DNA from: JAIBAC01 sp046331095
GTDB lineage: Bacteria > Actinomycetota > Acidimicrobiia > UBA2766
DNA: 64,000 nt
Assembly: GCA_046331095.1 (NCBI GenBank)
Contig: JAXLRM010000005.1
Span: 124,001-188,000, forward strand
Direction: 5' to 3'
How positions within the stretch are numbered: position 1 is the stretch's first letter; each line of letters begins with the position of its first letter. The notes beneath the pieces were generated by a model. That model worked only from the letters and a program-made list of their open reading frames with translations. It ran no database searches and had not been told where the DNA came from. A program made the translations under genes and the position numbers. Shown piece after piece: positions 15,916 to 24,354 of the stretch.

Positions 15916-18789
15916 TCACTCGGCGATGCGCAGCGCCACGGCGGGACGGATCTTCGACGCCTGCCAGGCGGGCAGGACCGCGACCACCACCGAGAGGACG
16001 AACGCGAGCACGCTGAGGATAGCTACGGTCGACCAGGGCACCGCAAAGGGAACGTCCATGCCCTGGGCAAGGTCGGAGCTGAGCAGGTTGCGCGCCGTGA
16101 CGAGGCCGAGCATGACCCCGACGAGGATGCCCTCGGCCGCGACGATGGCTGCCTCCCCGACGAAGGCTCTCCTCACCGTCGATGCCCCGAAGCCCAGCGC
16201 GCGCAGGATCCCGATCGCGCGGCGCCGCTCCCGGACCGCACGGATCATGATCACGCCCAGGCCGATGATTCCGATCACGAGCCCCAACGCGAGGTAGCCG
16301 CGCAGGAGGGTGAAGAACTGCAGGTTCAGCTTCATGAAGTCCTCGATGCGCGACTTGTAGCCGACGGCCTCGACGCCGTCGTCGACGAGCGTCGCGTCGA
16401 GCTGCTTGGCCACCTCGGCCGGACCGACTGCCGGGTCCGAGCGCACGAGCCAGGTCGACTTGCCGGCACCGGCGAAGTCCCGCTCGACCTGACGCCTGCC
16501 GATCAGGGCGCCGGGCAGGGTGCTGAACGAGTCCACGAACGCGATCACGCGCCGCTTCTGGGAGCGGCCGCTGCGGAGGTCGACGAGGTCGACCTCGTCG
16601 CCGAGGTTCACGCGCAGCTCCCCGGGGGGCCCTCCACGTGCCTGGTTCTGCAGGCGCCGCGAGAGGCCGACCACGCCGGGATCGTTCTCGAGGGCGTCCC
16701 AGACCGCGGCGTCGTCGGGATAGGACTGGTCGCGCTCGAGGAAGTGCCACGAGCTCAGCCGCAGCAGCTCGCCGTCGACCCCGCTCACGAGGGTCTGGGC
16801 CTCGCGGCCGTCGGACTTGAGGTCCACCGGTGCGCTGAGGATCCCGACCGCGCCCACCACTCCCGGCACCTTCTGCAGGTCCCGTGCCTCGATCGGGGTC
16901 GCGCCGTTGCCCTGCACGAGCACGTCGTAGCCGCTCGACTCGCGCCGGACGATCGACTGCACGTTGATCTGGTTCACGTAGGAGATCGTCGAGATCATCG
17001 TGAGCGTGAACACGATGAGGGCGTACATGATCAACGTCATCGCCGTGCGGAAGCGCCGCGCGATCGGGTATGTGGTGGCGAGGCGCAGGGCAAGGCCGCG
17101 ACGCGGGTCCGCACGCACCACATTGCGCGCGATCTGGGCGAGCACCTCCTGGTTCTGGGCGAGCACGGTCACCGCGCTCACGACGGCGACGGTCCCGTAC
17201 ACGATGAAGACCGCCGGGCTCACCTGCCTGCCGAGGATGTCGGGGAACAAGGTGCCGAGCATGAGCGTCCACAAGAGCACGGCACCTGTCAGGACGGTCA
17301 GGACCGCCCGGCGCGGGAAGAGCCGGGTGAGCAGCGGCACGAATCCGAACGCCATCAGCGCCGGGCCCAGCACGGCGAGCGCGGCGTTGAGGCTGACGAC
17401 GCCGGAGAAGGTCATGAGCGCTCCCAGCGCCACCGCCACGAACGCCAGCACGAGTGTGCGTGCCTTGGTCTTCTTGACCTTCGCCTCGTCGAGGTCGCGC
17501 ACGGCGGCGATGATGTTCACGCGGCTGATCCGCCAGGACGTGATCGCGATCGTCACGAAGCTGATCGCGAACCCGACGACGATGCCGCTGCCGATCGTGG
17601 CAGGCAGAAGGACCGTGTGCAGTGTGAGCGCGTTGCGGCTTATGCCCGCGGACGAGCCGAAGATCGTGGACGCGACGACGACGATCGCGTAGCCGACGAG
17701 GATCCCGAGGCCGCCGCCCAGCAGCGACGCGGCGAGACCGTACATGGTGCCCTCGAGCGCGAAACCGCGCACGAGGTCCGATCTCCGCATACCGACGGCG
17801 CGGAGCATCCCGAGCTCGGACCGGCGCTCGGTGGCAAGCATCACGAAGATGTTGACGAGCAGCAGCACGCCGGCGATCACCGCGAAGGTCCCGACGACGA
17901 AGAAGAGCTGACCGATGGTCTGGGCACCGTCCTCGGCGGCCTCGACGCCGGACTGCTTGGTCTTGATCACGCGGATCCCGTCGGTGCCGAGGATCGACTC
18001 GATGCGCGCGGCGACGAGGTTCGACTCCCCCACGCCCTCCCGGCGGTCGCCGGCGTTGGAGACCCAGAGCTGGGTCGGAGCGCCCTGGCGCCGGCCCGCG
18101 TCCTTGGCGAGCGCACCGAGGTAGTCCTTGGGGACGTAGATGTCGTGACCGTCGCGATAGGCGGCGAACCCGTCGCCCGTCGCGATGCGCGCCACTCTCA
18201 ACTCGCGTGTGCGCCCGTAGATCAACAGCTCGATCTGGTCACCGGGTTGTACGTGGAGCTCGTCGGCGAGCTCCTTGGTGACGACTGCTTCGTCACCTGC
18301 CAGGTTGGGCCCGCCGATGCTCTGCTTCTCGCTGCCGAAGTGGTCGAGGTCGGCGAGGTCGAGTGCGAAGACCTGCGTACGAGGCTCGGTCAGAGACGAG
18401 TCCGCCGTCGAGCGGGTGGTACCGGTGTCGTTCTCGACGATCACCACACCGTCGACGAGGGGATCGGCGCGCACCTCGTCGAGGCGGCGTTCGGCCCTCT
18501 GGATCGCAGCCCCGTTGGCGAGCACGACTTGTTCGTCGACCTCGCCCATGCGGCGGTAGATCTCCGACGTGAAACTGTCGGAGAGGCTGTCGGAGGTGAT
18601 GAAGCTGCCGGTGATGAGAGCCGTACCCAGGACCGAACCCATCACGATGAGGAGGGTCTCGGTCGGGCGGCGGCTGAAGTGGCGGCTGCCCATGCGCCAC
18701 AGGTAGCGGCGCCGCAACGCCACCCAGGTCATCCAGACGATGCCGCAGACGGAGATCAGCAGCGCCGGCGGCAGGAGCGCGCTCGCCAC
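15916..18789 (-). CDS. FtsX/MacB-type ABC transporter permease (two FtsX domains)
   Basis: 957 residues. An N-terminal membrane segment and a large extracytoplasmic domain (residues ~70-330) are followed by a first FtsX permease block (FVVGTFAVIAGVLLLVNIFVM, then RRSELGMLRAVGMRRSDLVRGF), a central membrane region, a second extracytoplasmic domain, and a C-terminal FtsX block (RERRRAIGILRALGFGASTVRRAF). This layout is typical of MacB/LolCE-like exporters that use mechanotransmission to move lipids, peptides or lipoproteins out of the membrane rather than through it. Start GTG 18789 lies 6 bp after the stop of the ATP-binding gene, with which it forms the transporter. Substrate unknown. Confidence 0.9.
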   Translation of the reverse strand: MASALLPPALLISVCGIVWMTWVALRRRYLWRMGSRHFSRRPTETLLIVMGSVLGTALITGSFITSDSLSDSFTSEIYRRMGEVDEQVVLANGAAIQRAERRLDEVRADPLVDGVVIVENDTGTTRSTADSSLTEPRTQVFALDLADLDHFGSEKQSIGGPNLAGDEAVVTKELADELHVQPGDQIELLIYGRTRELRVARIATGDGFAAYRDGHDIYVPKDYLGALAKDAGRRQGAPTQLWVSNAGDRREGVGESNLVAARIESILGTDGIRVIKTKQSGVEAAEDGAQTIGQLFFVVGTFAVIAGVLLLVNIFVMLATERRSELGMLRAVGMRRSDLVRGFALEGTMYGLAASLLGGGLGILVGYAIVVVASTIFGSSAGISRNALTLHTVLLPATIGSGIVVGFAISFVTIAITSWRISRVNIIAAVRDLDEAKVKKTKARTLVLAFVAVALGALMTFSGVVSLNAALAVLGPALMAFGFVPLLTRLFPRRAVLTVLTGAVLLWTLMLGTLFPDILGRQVSPAVFIVYGTVAVVSAVTVLAQNQEVLAQIARNVVRADPRRGLALRLATTYPIARRFRTAMTLIMYALIVFTLTMISTISYVNQINVQSIVRRESSGYDVLVQGNGATPIEARDLQKVPGVVGAVGILSAPVDLKSDGREAQTLVSGVDGELLRLSSWHFLERDQSYPDDAAVWDALENDPGVVGLSRRLQNQARGGPPGELRVNLGDEVDLVDLRSGRSQKRRVIAFVDSFSTLPGALIGRRQVERDFAGAGKSTWLVRSDPAVGPAEVAKQLDATLVDDGVEAVGYKSRIEDFMKLNLQFFTLLRGYLALGLVIGIIGLGVIMIRAVRERRRAIGILRALGFGASTVRRAFVGEAAIVAAEGILVGVMLGLVTARNLLSSDLAQGMDVPFAVPWSTVAILSVLAFVLSVVVAVLPAWQASKIRPAVALRIAE

Positions 18790-18795
18790 CGGCGC

Positions 18796-19671
18796 CTACC
18801 TCGACGCCTCGACCCGGCGCTTGTCCTGGAGCCGGTCGGCGATGATGCTTCCGTCGCGCATCTGCACGACGCGCCCGGCCGACTCGCCGATGGCGGGGTC
18901 GTGGGTGACGACGATCAGCGTCTGGCCGTGCTCGTTCAGCTCCCAGAGGAGGTCGAGGACCGTCTGGGCCGTGTGCGTGTCGAGGTTCCCGGTCGGCTCG
19001 TCTGCCCACACGATCGACGGCTCGGTCACCAGCGCACGTGCGACGGTCGTGCGCTGCTGCTCGCCGCCGGACATCTCGTTGGGCCGGTTGCCGAGCCTGC
19101 CACCGAGGCCGACGCGATCGAGGATGTCGCTCGCCATCTCGCGGGCCTGTCTGGCCGGCGTCCCGATGAGCAGCAGCGGCAGTTCCACGTTCTCCACCGC
19201 AGTGAAGACCGGGATCAGGTTGAAGGCCTGGAACACGAAGCCCATGCTGCGCGCGCGGTGGTCGGTGCGCTTGGCGTCGGGCAGGCGTTGGATGTCGACG
19301 CCGTCGACGAAGACCTCGCCACCGTCGATGTCGTCGAGGCCGGACAGGCAGTTGAGCAAGGTCGTCTTGCCGCTCCCGGAGGCGCCCATGATCGCCACGA
19401 GCTCGCCCGCCGCGACGTCGAGGTCGACCCCACGCAGTGCCTCCACCTCGACGGTGCCGGTGCGGTAGACCTTGCGGACCCCCCGCGCCTGTAGTCGCAG
19501 GACACCGGGAGCCGGCGCCGTGTTCGCGTCGACCGGCGTCGCGTCCTGGAACTCGTCGGGTGCCACCGGCGGCATGGGTGGCAGCGGCGGCTGGGGCGTA
19601 GCGGGATACGGCGGCATCGCCCCCGGGTCCCACTCCCCGCCGGGAAGCGCGTGCGGTGTGGGCTCGACCAT
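18796..19671 (-). CDS. ABC transporter ATP-binding protein, LolD/MacB type
   Basis: 291 residues. Walker A GASGSGKTT (about residue 95), Q-loop FVFQAFNLIP, signature MSGGEQQR, Walker B IVWADEPTGNLD and switch His in VVTHD are all present, so it should be an active ATPase. Residues 1-~55 are a proline-rich extension (PPYPATPQPPLPPMPP) not usual in the family; it may be a flexible tether. Start ATG 19671 has a GGGGG stretch upstream. It is first in a two-gene unit with the FtsX permease. Confidence 0.95.
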   Translation of the reverse strand: MVEPTPHALPGGEWDPGAMPPYPATPQPPLPPMPPVAPDEFQDATPVDANTAPAPGVLRLQARGVRKVYRTGTVEVEALRGVDLDVAAGELVAIMGASGSGKTTLLNCLSGLDDIDGGEVFVDGVDIQRLPDAKRTDHRARSMGFVFQAFNLIPVFTAVENVELPLLLIGTPARQAREMASDILDRVGLGGRLGNRPNEMSGGEQQRTTVARALVTEPSIVWADEPTGNLDTHTAQTVLDLLWELNEHGQTLIVVTHDPAIGESAGRVVQMRDGSIIADRLQDKRRVEASR

Positions 19672-19716
19672 GTCCCCCGCAGGCTAGGGGCTCGCACGGC
19701 CCCAACCCCCAGTCCT

Positions 19717-19830
19717 CCCCGTTCTGGGCGCGCCCGTCCGACGAATCCCCGTTCTGGGCGCCAGTTCGGGTTCGGGCCGAGTTCGGGTTCTGGCCGGGTT
19801 CGGGTTCGGGCCGAGTGGGCATCGCCCAGG
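19717..19830 (-). repeat. Repeat array, family 3 (GTTCTGGGCGC), with G-run tract
   Basis: Between the DUF3501 stop (19846) and the ABC ATPase start (19671). CCCCGTTCTGGGCG occurs at 19717-19730 and 19747-19760; a 19-bp GTTCGGG-type unit ending CCGAGT occurs at 19764-19782 and 19798-19816. GGGCGCGCCC is itself palindromic. The plus strand has at least six GGG runs within 50 bp. Related units occur at 28805-28946, downstream of whiB. Lies 15 bp 3' of DUF3501, so a 3'-end role is likely. Confidence 0.7.
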
Positions 19831-19845
19831 TCCGGGTGCGCCGGA

Positions 19846-20448
19846 TCAGGCCTCGAAGGCGGCGATCTCGTCGAGGTCGGCAGCGAGAGCGCGACACAGG
19901 TCCGCCGGCAGCAGCGCGGCGTGGGTGTACTCGGGGTGGTCGACGCGGAACGTGGCCGGGCCTCCCGCCGCGAGGATCTCACGCTGGCCGACCGTCACCG
20001 GGAAGCGGACGTACTGAACAGCAGACGTGGTCGCGTCGGTGTGGCGGCCTTCCTCGCCGACGCCACGTGCGATGCCGGCAGCGCCGAAGTCGATCGCGAT
20101 GACCTCCTCGATGCCGATCAGCTTGGGCAGCCACTCGCGCAGCATCGCCTCGCCCTGCAGCTCGATGAAGAGCGTGATCGAGAGCTCGTCGGGACCAGGC
20201 AGCGTGGCCGCGTAGACGTCGATCTCGGCCTGGATCGCGTCGTCGTGGACGATGCGCTCCGCACGCATCATCTCCTGGATCTGGTACAGGACCGTGAAGC
20301 GGTTCTCGAACGCCGCCGACACGATCGGGCCGACGTGGACCTTGTGCAGTGCCCGCGCTGTCATCGCGCGTTCGCGCCAGTCCTCGCGGGCCTTCTCGTA
20401 GGCGGCGATGTCGAGGACGTCTGCGAGACCGATCGGTGCCGTGGTCAC
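19846..20448 (-). CDS. DUF3501 family protein
   Basis: 200 residues beginning VTTAPIGLADVLDIAAYEKARED and containing VHVGPIVSAAFENRFTVLYQIQEMMRAERI, typical of DUF3501. The function is not known, but the family is usually encoded next to a CCG-type Fe-S oxidoreductase and rubrerythrin, as here. GTG 20448 overlaps the TGA of the Fe-S oxidoreductase (GTGA), so translation is coupled. The segment FPVTVGQREIL..FRVDHPEYTHAALLP is well structured. No cofactor motif is obvious; it may be an accessory or regulatory partner. Confidence 0.85.
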   Translation of the reverse strand: MTTAPIGLADVLDIAAYEKAREDWRERAMTARALHKVHVGPIVSAAFENRFTVLYQIQEMMRAERIVHDDAIQAEIDVYAATLPGPDELSITLFIELQGEAMLREWLPKLIGIEEVIAIDFGAAGIARGVGEEGRHTDATTSAVQYVRFPVTVGQREILAAGGPATFRVDHPEYTHAALLPADLCRALAADLDEIAAFEA

Positions 20449-21953
20449 TGCCACTCCAATCCGTACGCCTTGGCGAGCGCCTGCATCGGGTGCACGGGCC
20501 GGGCGAGGCCCTCCTCCGCGAGCGCCACGTCCGACAGGAGGCAGTCCCCGACGAGCACGTCCGCCGCGGTCTCGCGCAGCGCCGCGGCGGTGGGGGCGAT
20601 GATCGCCTTGGCCATCTCCACGTTGGCCTCGCGGTAGCCCCACGTGCCGTCGATGCCCGAGCAGCTCTCCACGACCCGCACCGTCGTCCCGGGCGTGAGC
20701 TGGAGCAGGTCGCGCGCCTTGTAGCCCTGCTGTTGCGCGCGCAGGTGGCAGGCCACGTGGTAGCCGACGGTGCCGAGGCCGGTCTCGAAGTCCTCCGCGA
20801 TCCCCTCGGTGCGCCTCAGCTGGAACAGGTACTCGGCAGGGTCGACGATCGCGTCGGCGACCTCGCGTGCCTCGGGGGTCCCGAGGTACTCGGGGTACTC
20901 CTTGCGCAGCACGTAGTTGCACGTCGGTTGGGCCACGACGATCAGGCGCCCTGCGCGTGCGGCCGGAAGGAGCTCCTCGACGTTGCGGCGCGCCTTGGTG
21001 AGAAAACCCTTGACGTCGCCGGCGTCGAGCGACGGCATCCCGCAGCAGCGGTCCGCACGGGCGCAGTCGACGTCGCAACCGTTGTGGCGCAAAACACGTA
21101 CGGTCGCCTTCGCCGGCGCCGGGTCCTGGTACTCGAGCATGCACGTCGGGAAGATCGTCACCGAACGTGTGGGCGCGGCCTCCGCTGTCGGATCGTGCTC
21201 CTGGGCTGCCGGCTCCACGGGGACCGTGTCCACCCCTGCCGCGGCGTCGAGCTCCTCCTGTGTGGGCCGGAGGAACGACGGCACGTCGGCGTCCGGCTCG
21301 GTCCCGGTGGGCGCCGCGGCCTGCGCGGCGAGCTCGTCCGCCGTCGGCTCGAGGAACGACGGCCGCTCGTCCTCGGTCGACGGTGCCCGCGTGGGCTCGA
21401 AGGGCCGCACCGGTTCGTCGCGCCCGCCTCGCTTCCACCAGGTGGAGAACTTCTCCTTCGCGTAGGTCGGCAGGAGGCGCTCGGCGGAGATCCCGAAGGC
21501 CTTCTGCATCGTCTTGCGTGCCACGCTGCCCGGCCTCATCGACGCGTTCGCGATCGCGGGCGTCACGGTCGCGGCCCTACCTGTGGTGACCGTGGCGCCG
21601 AGGATCTTGTGGCCCGCAGACAGGGCCTTGCCGCCGCTGCGTGCGGCGAGGGAGCGCAACATGAGGCGCGGGAAGTCCAGCTGCCACTCGTGGGGCGGCA
21701 CGTACGGGCACTTCACGTAGCAGAGCTTGCACTGGTAGCACTCGTCGGCCACGCGATCCTGGTCGGTGGTGTCGAGGCGCGGGTCGATGCCGTCTGTCTT
21801 GTCGTCGATGAGGCGGAACAGCGTGTCGAAGCTGGGGCAGAGGTCCCAGCAGAGTCGGCAACCGTGGCAGAGGTCGTAGACGCGGTCGAGCTCGCCGCGC
21901 ATGTCCTCGACGTCGAAGTACTTCGGGTTGCCGAAGTCGTATGTGATCGTCAC
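20445..21953 (-). CDS. Fe-S oxidoreductase, GlpC/heterodisulfide-reductase type
   Basis: 502 residues. Two N-terminal [4Fe-4S] motifs, CHGCRLCWDLCP (about residue 29) and CYQCKLCYVKCP (about 72), are followed by a helical region and two CCG-type domains: DRCCGMPSLDAGD, then CHLRAQQQGYK and ESCSGIDGTWGYR. Such proteins pass electrons between flavins, quinones or thiols. Residues ~190-270 form a low-complexity acidic insert in which SFLEPTADEL and SFLRPTQEEL are near-duplicates, which is unusual for the family. With DUF3501 and rubrerythrin it likely forms a redox module for peroxide reduction. A family-2 palindrome lies just upstream of its start. Confidence 0.88.
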   Translation of the reverse strand: MTITYDFGNPKYFDVEDMRGELDRVYDLCHGCRLCWDLCPSFDTLFRLIDDKTDGIDPRLDTTDQDRVADECYQCKLCYVKCPYVPPHEWQLDFPRLMLRSLAARSGGKALSAGHKILGATVTTGRAATVTPAIANASMRPGSVARKTMQKAFGISAERLLPTYAKEKFSTWWKRGGRDEPVRPFEPTRAPSTEDERPSFLEPTADELAAQAAAPTGTEPDADVPSFLRPTQEELDAAAGVDTVPVEPAAQEHDPTAEAAPTRSVTIFPTCMLEYQDPAPAKATVRVLRHNGCDVDCARADRCCGMPSLDAGDVKGFLTKARRNVEELLPAARAGRLIVVAQPTCNYVLRKEYPEYLGTPEAREVADAIVDPAEYLFQLRRTEGIAEDFETGLGTVGYHVACHLRAQQQGYKARDLLQLTPGTTVRVVESCSGIDGTWGYREANVEMAKAIIAPTAAALRETAADVLVGDCLLSDVALAEEGLARPVHPMQALAKAYGLEWQ

Positions 21954-21971
21954 GGCGCCTCCCGAACCCCT

Positions 21972-22023
21972 CCCGAACGCGGGCAGGATGACCCGTGTAC
22001 GAGTCGGGTTGCCCGCGTTCGGG
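21972..22023 (-). repeat. Hairpin, family 2, single unit 3' of rubrerythrin
   Basis: Perfect 14-bp arms, 21972-21985 (CCCGAACGCGGGCA) and 22010-22023, with a nested ACCCG / CGGGT stem. Read on the minus strand (the direction of rubrerythrin) it shares a 15-nt run AACGCGGGCAACCCG with the three units at 62582-62762. It begins 14 nt after the rubrerythrin stop. Probable terminator-like element. Confidence 0.8.
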
Positions 22024-22037
22024 GGTTGCTCAGTTCG

Positions 22038-22454
<417 letters not shown>

Positions 22455-22493
22455 CTCGGCTACCTCTCTCGACTGCCGGGTACGTCACAAGTC

Positions 22494-22521
22494 ACTATAG
22501 ACGAATTCTAATTCGAGACAA
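22494..22521 (-). promoter_or_regulatory. Rubrerythrin promoter with palindromic operator in the spacer
   Basis: On the minus strand TTGTCT (22516-22521) and TATAGT (22494-22499) are separated by 16 bp. The spacer contains a 14-bp perfect inverted repeat, CGAATT-AG-AATTCG (22502-22515). A repressor bound there would block RNA polymerase. The AT-rich palindrome stands out in this GC-rich DNA and resembles Fur-family sites in style, but I cannot assign the regulator. Confidence 0.6.
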
Positions 22522-22558
22522 CTTCGAAGACGCGCCCTGGCGCGACCCGCCTGAGGCT

Positions 22559-23197
22559 CTACTTGCGCGCGGGCTGCCCGACGACACGCAGGTACGGCTT
22601 CTGCTCGTCCCAACCCCCCGGGAAGAGCTCCTCGGCCTGATCGTTGCTCAGGCTCGCGGCGATGATGACGTCGTCGCCCTCGGTCCAGTTGACCGGAGTC
22701 GCCACCTTGACCGCGTCGGTGAGCTGGAGCGAGTCGATCACGCGGAGGATCTCGTCGAAGTTGCGCCCCGTCGACGCCGGGTAGGTGATCTGGGCGCGGA
22801 TCTTGTTGGCGGGGTCGATGAAGAAGACGGACCGCACGGTCAGGGTGTCGTTCGCGTTGGGGTGGATCATGTCGTAGAGGTCGGTGACCGTGTGGTCGGT
22901 CCCGTCGATGATCGGGTAGTTGGGCGCGGTGCCCTGGGTCTCGGCGATGTCCTGGGACCAGGCCTCGTGGTCGGCGACCGAGTCGACGCTCACCGCGAGG
23001 ATCTTCACGTCACGCTTGTCGAACTCGTCCTTGATCCTGGCCATGTAGCCGAGCTCGGTCGTGCAGACCGGGGTGAAGTCCTTCGGGTGCGAGAACAGGA
23101 TCGCCCAGGAGTCGCCCTTCCACGCGTGGAAGGCGACCGGGCCCTCCGTGGTGTTCGCCTGGAAGTCGGGGGCCTCGTCTCCGATACGCAGCGCCAT
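22559..23197 (-). CDS. 1-Cys peroxiredoxin (Prx6/AhpC-TSA)
   Basis: 212 residues from ATG 23197, which has AAGGAG 8 nt upstream. The peroxidatic Cys45 lies in FSHPKDFTPVCTTELGYMA; the C-terminal extension (VNWTEGDDVIIAASL, then WDEQKPYLRVV) is that of the Prx6 class, and no resolving cysteine is evident. It reduces H2O2 and organic peroxides. It lies upstream of rubrerythrin on the same strand, forming a peroxide-defence cluster. The palindrome TTGTCGACAA at 23224-23233, about 27 bp upstream of the start codon, may be an operator. Confidence 0.95.
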   Translation of the reverse strand: MALRIGDEAPDFQANTTEGPVAFHAWKGDSWAILFSHPKDFTPVCTTELGYMARIKDEFDKRDVKILAVSVDSVADHEAWSQDIAETQGTAPNYPIIDGTDHTVTDLYDMIHPNANDTLTVRSVFFIDPANKIRAQITYPASTGRNFDEILRVIDSLQLTDAVKVATPVNWTEGDDVIIAASLSNDQAEELFPGGWDEQKPYLRVVGQPARK

Positions 23198-23399
23198 TCG
23201 GACACTCCTTTTTCCGATGGGATTTGTCGACAATTGCGAGCTTAGGAGGTCCGCGGCACGTTGTCGCGAGGAGGCGACCCGGATCCCGTCGTGCTCCCGT
23301 GGATCGGCAATCGGCGACCTCGCCTGCTTCGAGTGGCACGACTCCTTAGGCGGTCGGACCAGGGCCCGGCGGGGCCCGGCGGGGCCCGGCACGGCGACG

Positions 23400-23630
23400 G
23401 TGGGCACCGTCAAGCTTGTCGACGCCGACACCGTCTACGTGACGACCGCGTCGGGAGGGACCGTCAAGGTCTCCGTGAACGACTCGACGCGGGTGGTGAA
23501 GATGAGCTCGGGCACCGTCGCCGACATCGCGCCCGGCGACTCCGTCGTCGTGCAGGGCAGCACCGTCGCCGACATCGCGGCGGGGCCCGGCCTGCCCGCG
23601 GGCGGACCCGGTGGCTCCGGTGTCCCCGGG
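23400..23630 (+). pseudogene. DUF5666-like secreted-protein fragment (remnant)
   Basis: One plus-strand frame reads like a DUF5666 domain: GTVKLVDADTVYVTTASGG, then VKVSVNDSTRVVKMSSGTVAD, IAPGDSVVVQG and a Gly/Pro-rich tail PAGGPGGSGVPG. These domains occur in secreted actinobacterial proteins after a signal peptide. Here no signal peptide, start codon with ribosome site, or stop at the domain end is found; the frame runs on into a repeat array. I take it as a decayed gene piece. A short real gene from GTG 23400 is the alternative. Confidence 0.4.
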
Positions 23631-23701
23631 CTGAGCCATCCGGGCCCCTCGTGTCCCCCGCAGTCGCGCGCTCGGAGCACCACGCGGCCAGGGAGCGGAC
23701 T

Positions 23702-23800
23702 TTGGAGCACACAGCGGCCACGGGTGGCCGGCTGGTGCTCCAAACCCCCTTCGATGGCCGCTGTGTGCTCCAACCCCTGCGCCGTGGCCGCCGGACGCTC
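23702..23800 (-). repeat. Hairpin array, family 4 (TTGGAGC), left arms repeated
   Basis: Perfect 19-bp arms at 23702-23720 and 23755-23773 enclose a 34-nt loop that holds another GCTCCAAA, with a further GCTCCAAGG just beyond. Read on the minus strand there are three TTGGAGC units at ~30-bp spacing followed by one inverted arm, so different left arms could pair with the same right arm. The site lies 3' of the DUF779 gene. A similar design occurs at 39361-39443. Confidence 0.75.
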
Positions 23801-23848
23801 CAAGGTCCGGCGCCGTCGTCGCGGAGCGGCCGGCGCGGCCGCGGGGAC

Positions 23849-24301
23849 TCAGCGCAGGCGCATGCCCCGCAACGCCTCGGGGATCTCGAGTGGCGGCAGG
23901 GGCGGCGTCCGCGGCGGGTGGGGCGCCTCGGCTCCCGATGCAGGCGCGCCGGTGGCCACCGTGACGCAGACCTGCGGGCGGGCCTGGTCGGGGTGCACGA
24001 GCACGAAGCGGCAGCCGAGGTCGGTCTCGATGCTCATCGAGTCGTCGATCACCCCCGAGTCGACGTCGAGTGTGAGCTCGTCGCCCTCGTAGCTGTCGGC
24101 GATCCAGCGGGGGGCGACGATGTCGATCCCGTCGACGGCGCCGACGACGACGCCGTCGGGGCGCGCCCCGTGGTCCTCGAAGAGGAACGCGGCCGTCGAC
24201 TCACAGCAACCCGTGCCGATCGTCATCGACAGCCGCCCCGCCCGCCGTTCCCGTACGAGCCGGACGACCTCGACAGCCCGAGCAGTGGGAGTGATCTTCA
24301 T
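23849..24301 (-). CDS. DUF779 family protein
   Basis: 150 residues from ATG 24301. The family core is MTIGTGCCESTAAFLFEDHG, DGIDIVAPRWIADSYEGDEL and GCRFVLV. DUF779 proteins are usually encoded beside aldehyde dehydrogenases, as here (53 bp gap), and two cysteines in GTGCCES may be functional; the role is not known. The C-terminal ~30 residues are a Pro/Ala-rich tail (PHPPRTPPLPPLEIPEA) longer than usual. Probably cotranscribed with the dehydrogenase. Confidence 0.82.
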   Translation of the reverse strand: MKITPTARAVEVVRLVRERRAGRLSMTIGTGCCESTAAFLFEDHGARPDGVVVGAVDGIDIVAPRWIADSYEGDELTLDVDSGVIDDSMSIETDLGCRFVLVHPDQARPQVCVTVATGAPASGAEAPHPPRTPPLPPLEIPEALRGMRLR

Positions 24302-24354
24302 TCCGATCAGGACTACCTCATCGTCGATGTGGTCAACGAGGGGCCGAATCGCCT

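Larger units (their letters stand above)
23198..23848. other. 650-bp gene-poor region with operator-like palindrome, gene remnant and repeats
   Basis: Between the peroxiredoxin start and the DUF779 stop. In order: TTGTCGACAA (23224-23233), a G-rich tandem GGGGCCCGGC stretch near 23362-23390, a DUF5666-like remnant in the plus frame (23400-23630), and a family-4 hairpin array (23702-23800). I see no intact gene in it. Confidence 0.6.

Noticed and set aside
15514..19494. A 1326-residue open frame on the plus strand
   Set aside because: It is antisense to orn and the ABC permease/ATPase, with Glu/Arg/His-rich composition caused by GC-rich codon structure of the real minus-strand genes.
19764..19816. 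G-quadruplex promoter element
   Set aside because: GGG runs are present, but in this GC content such tracts arise easily and no strand or promoter evidence supports it beyond the repeat array already listed.
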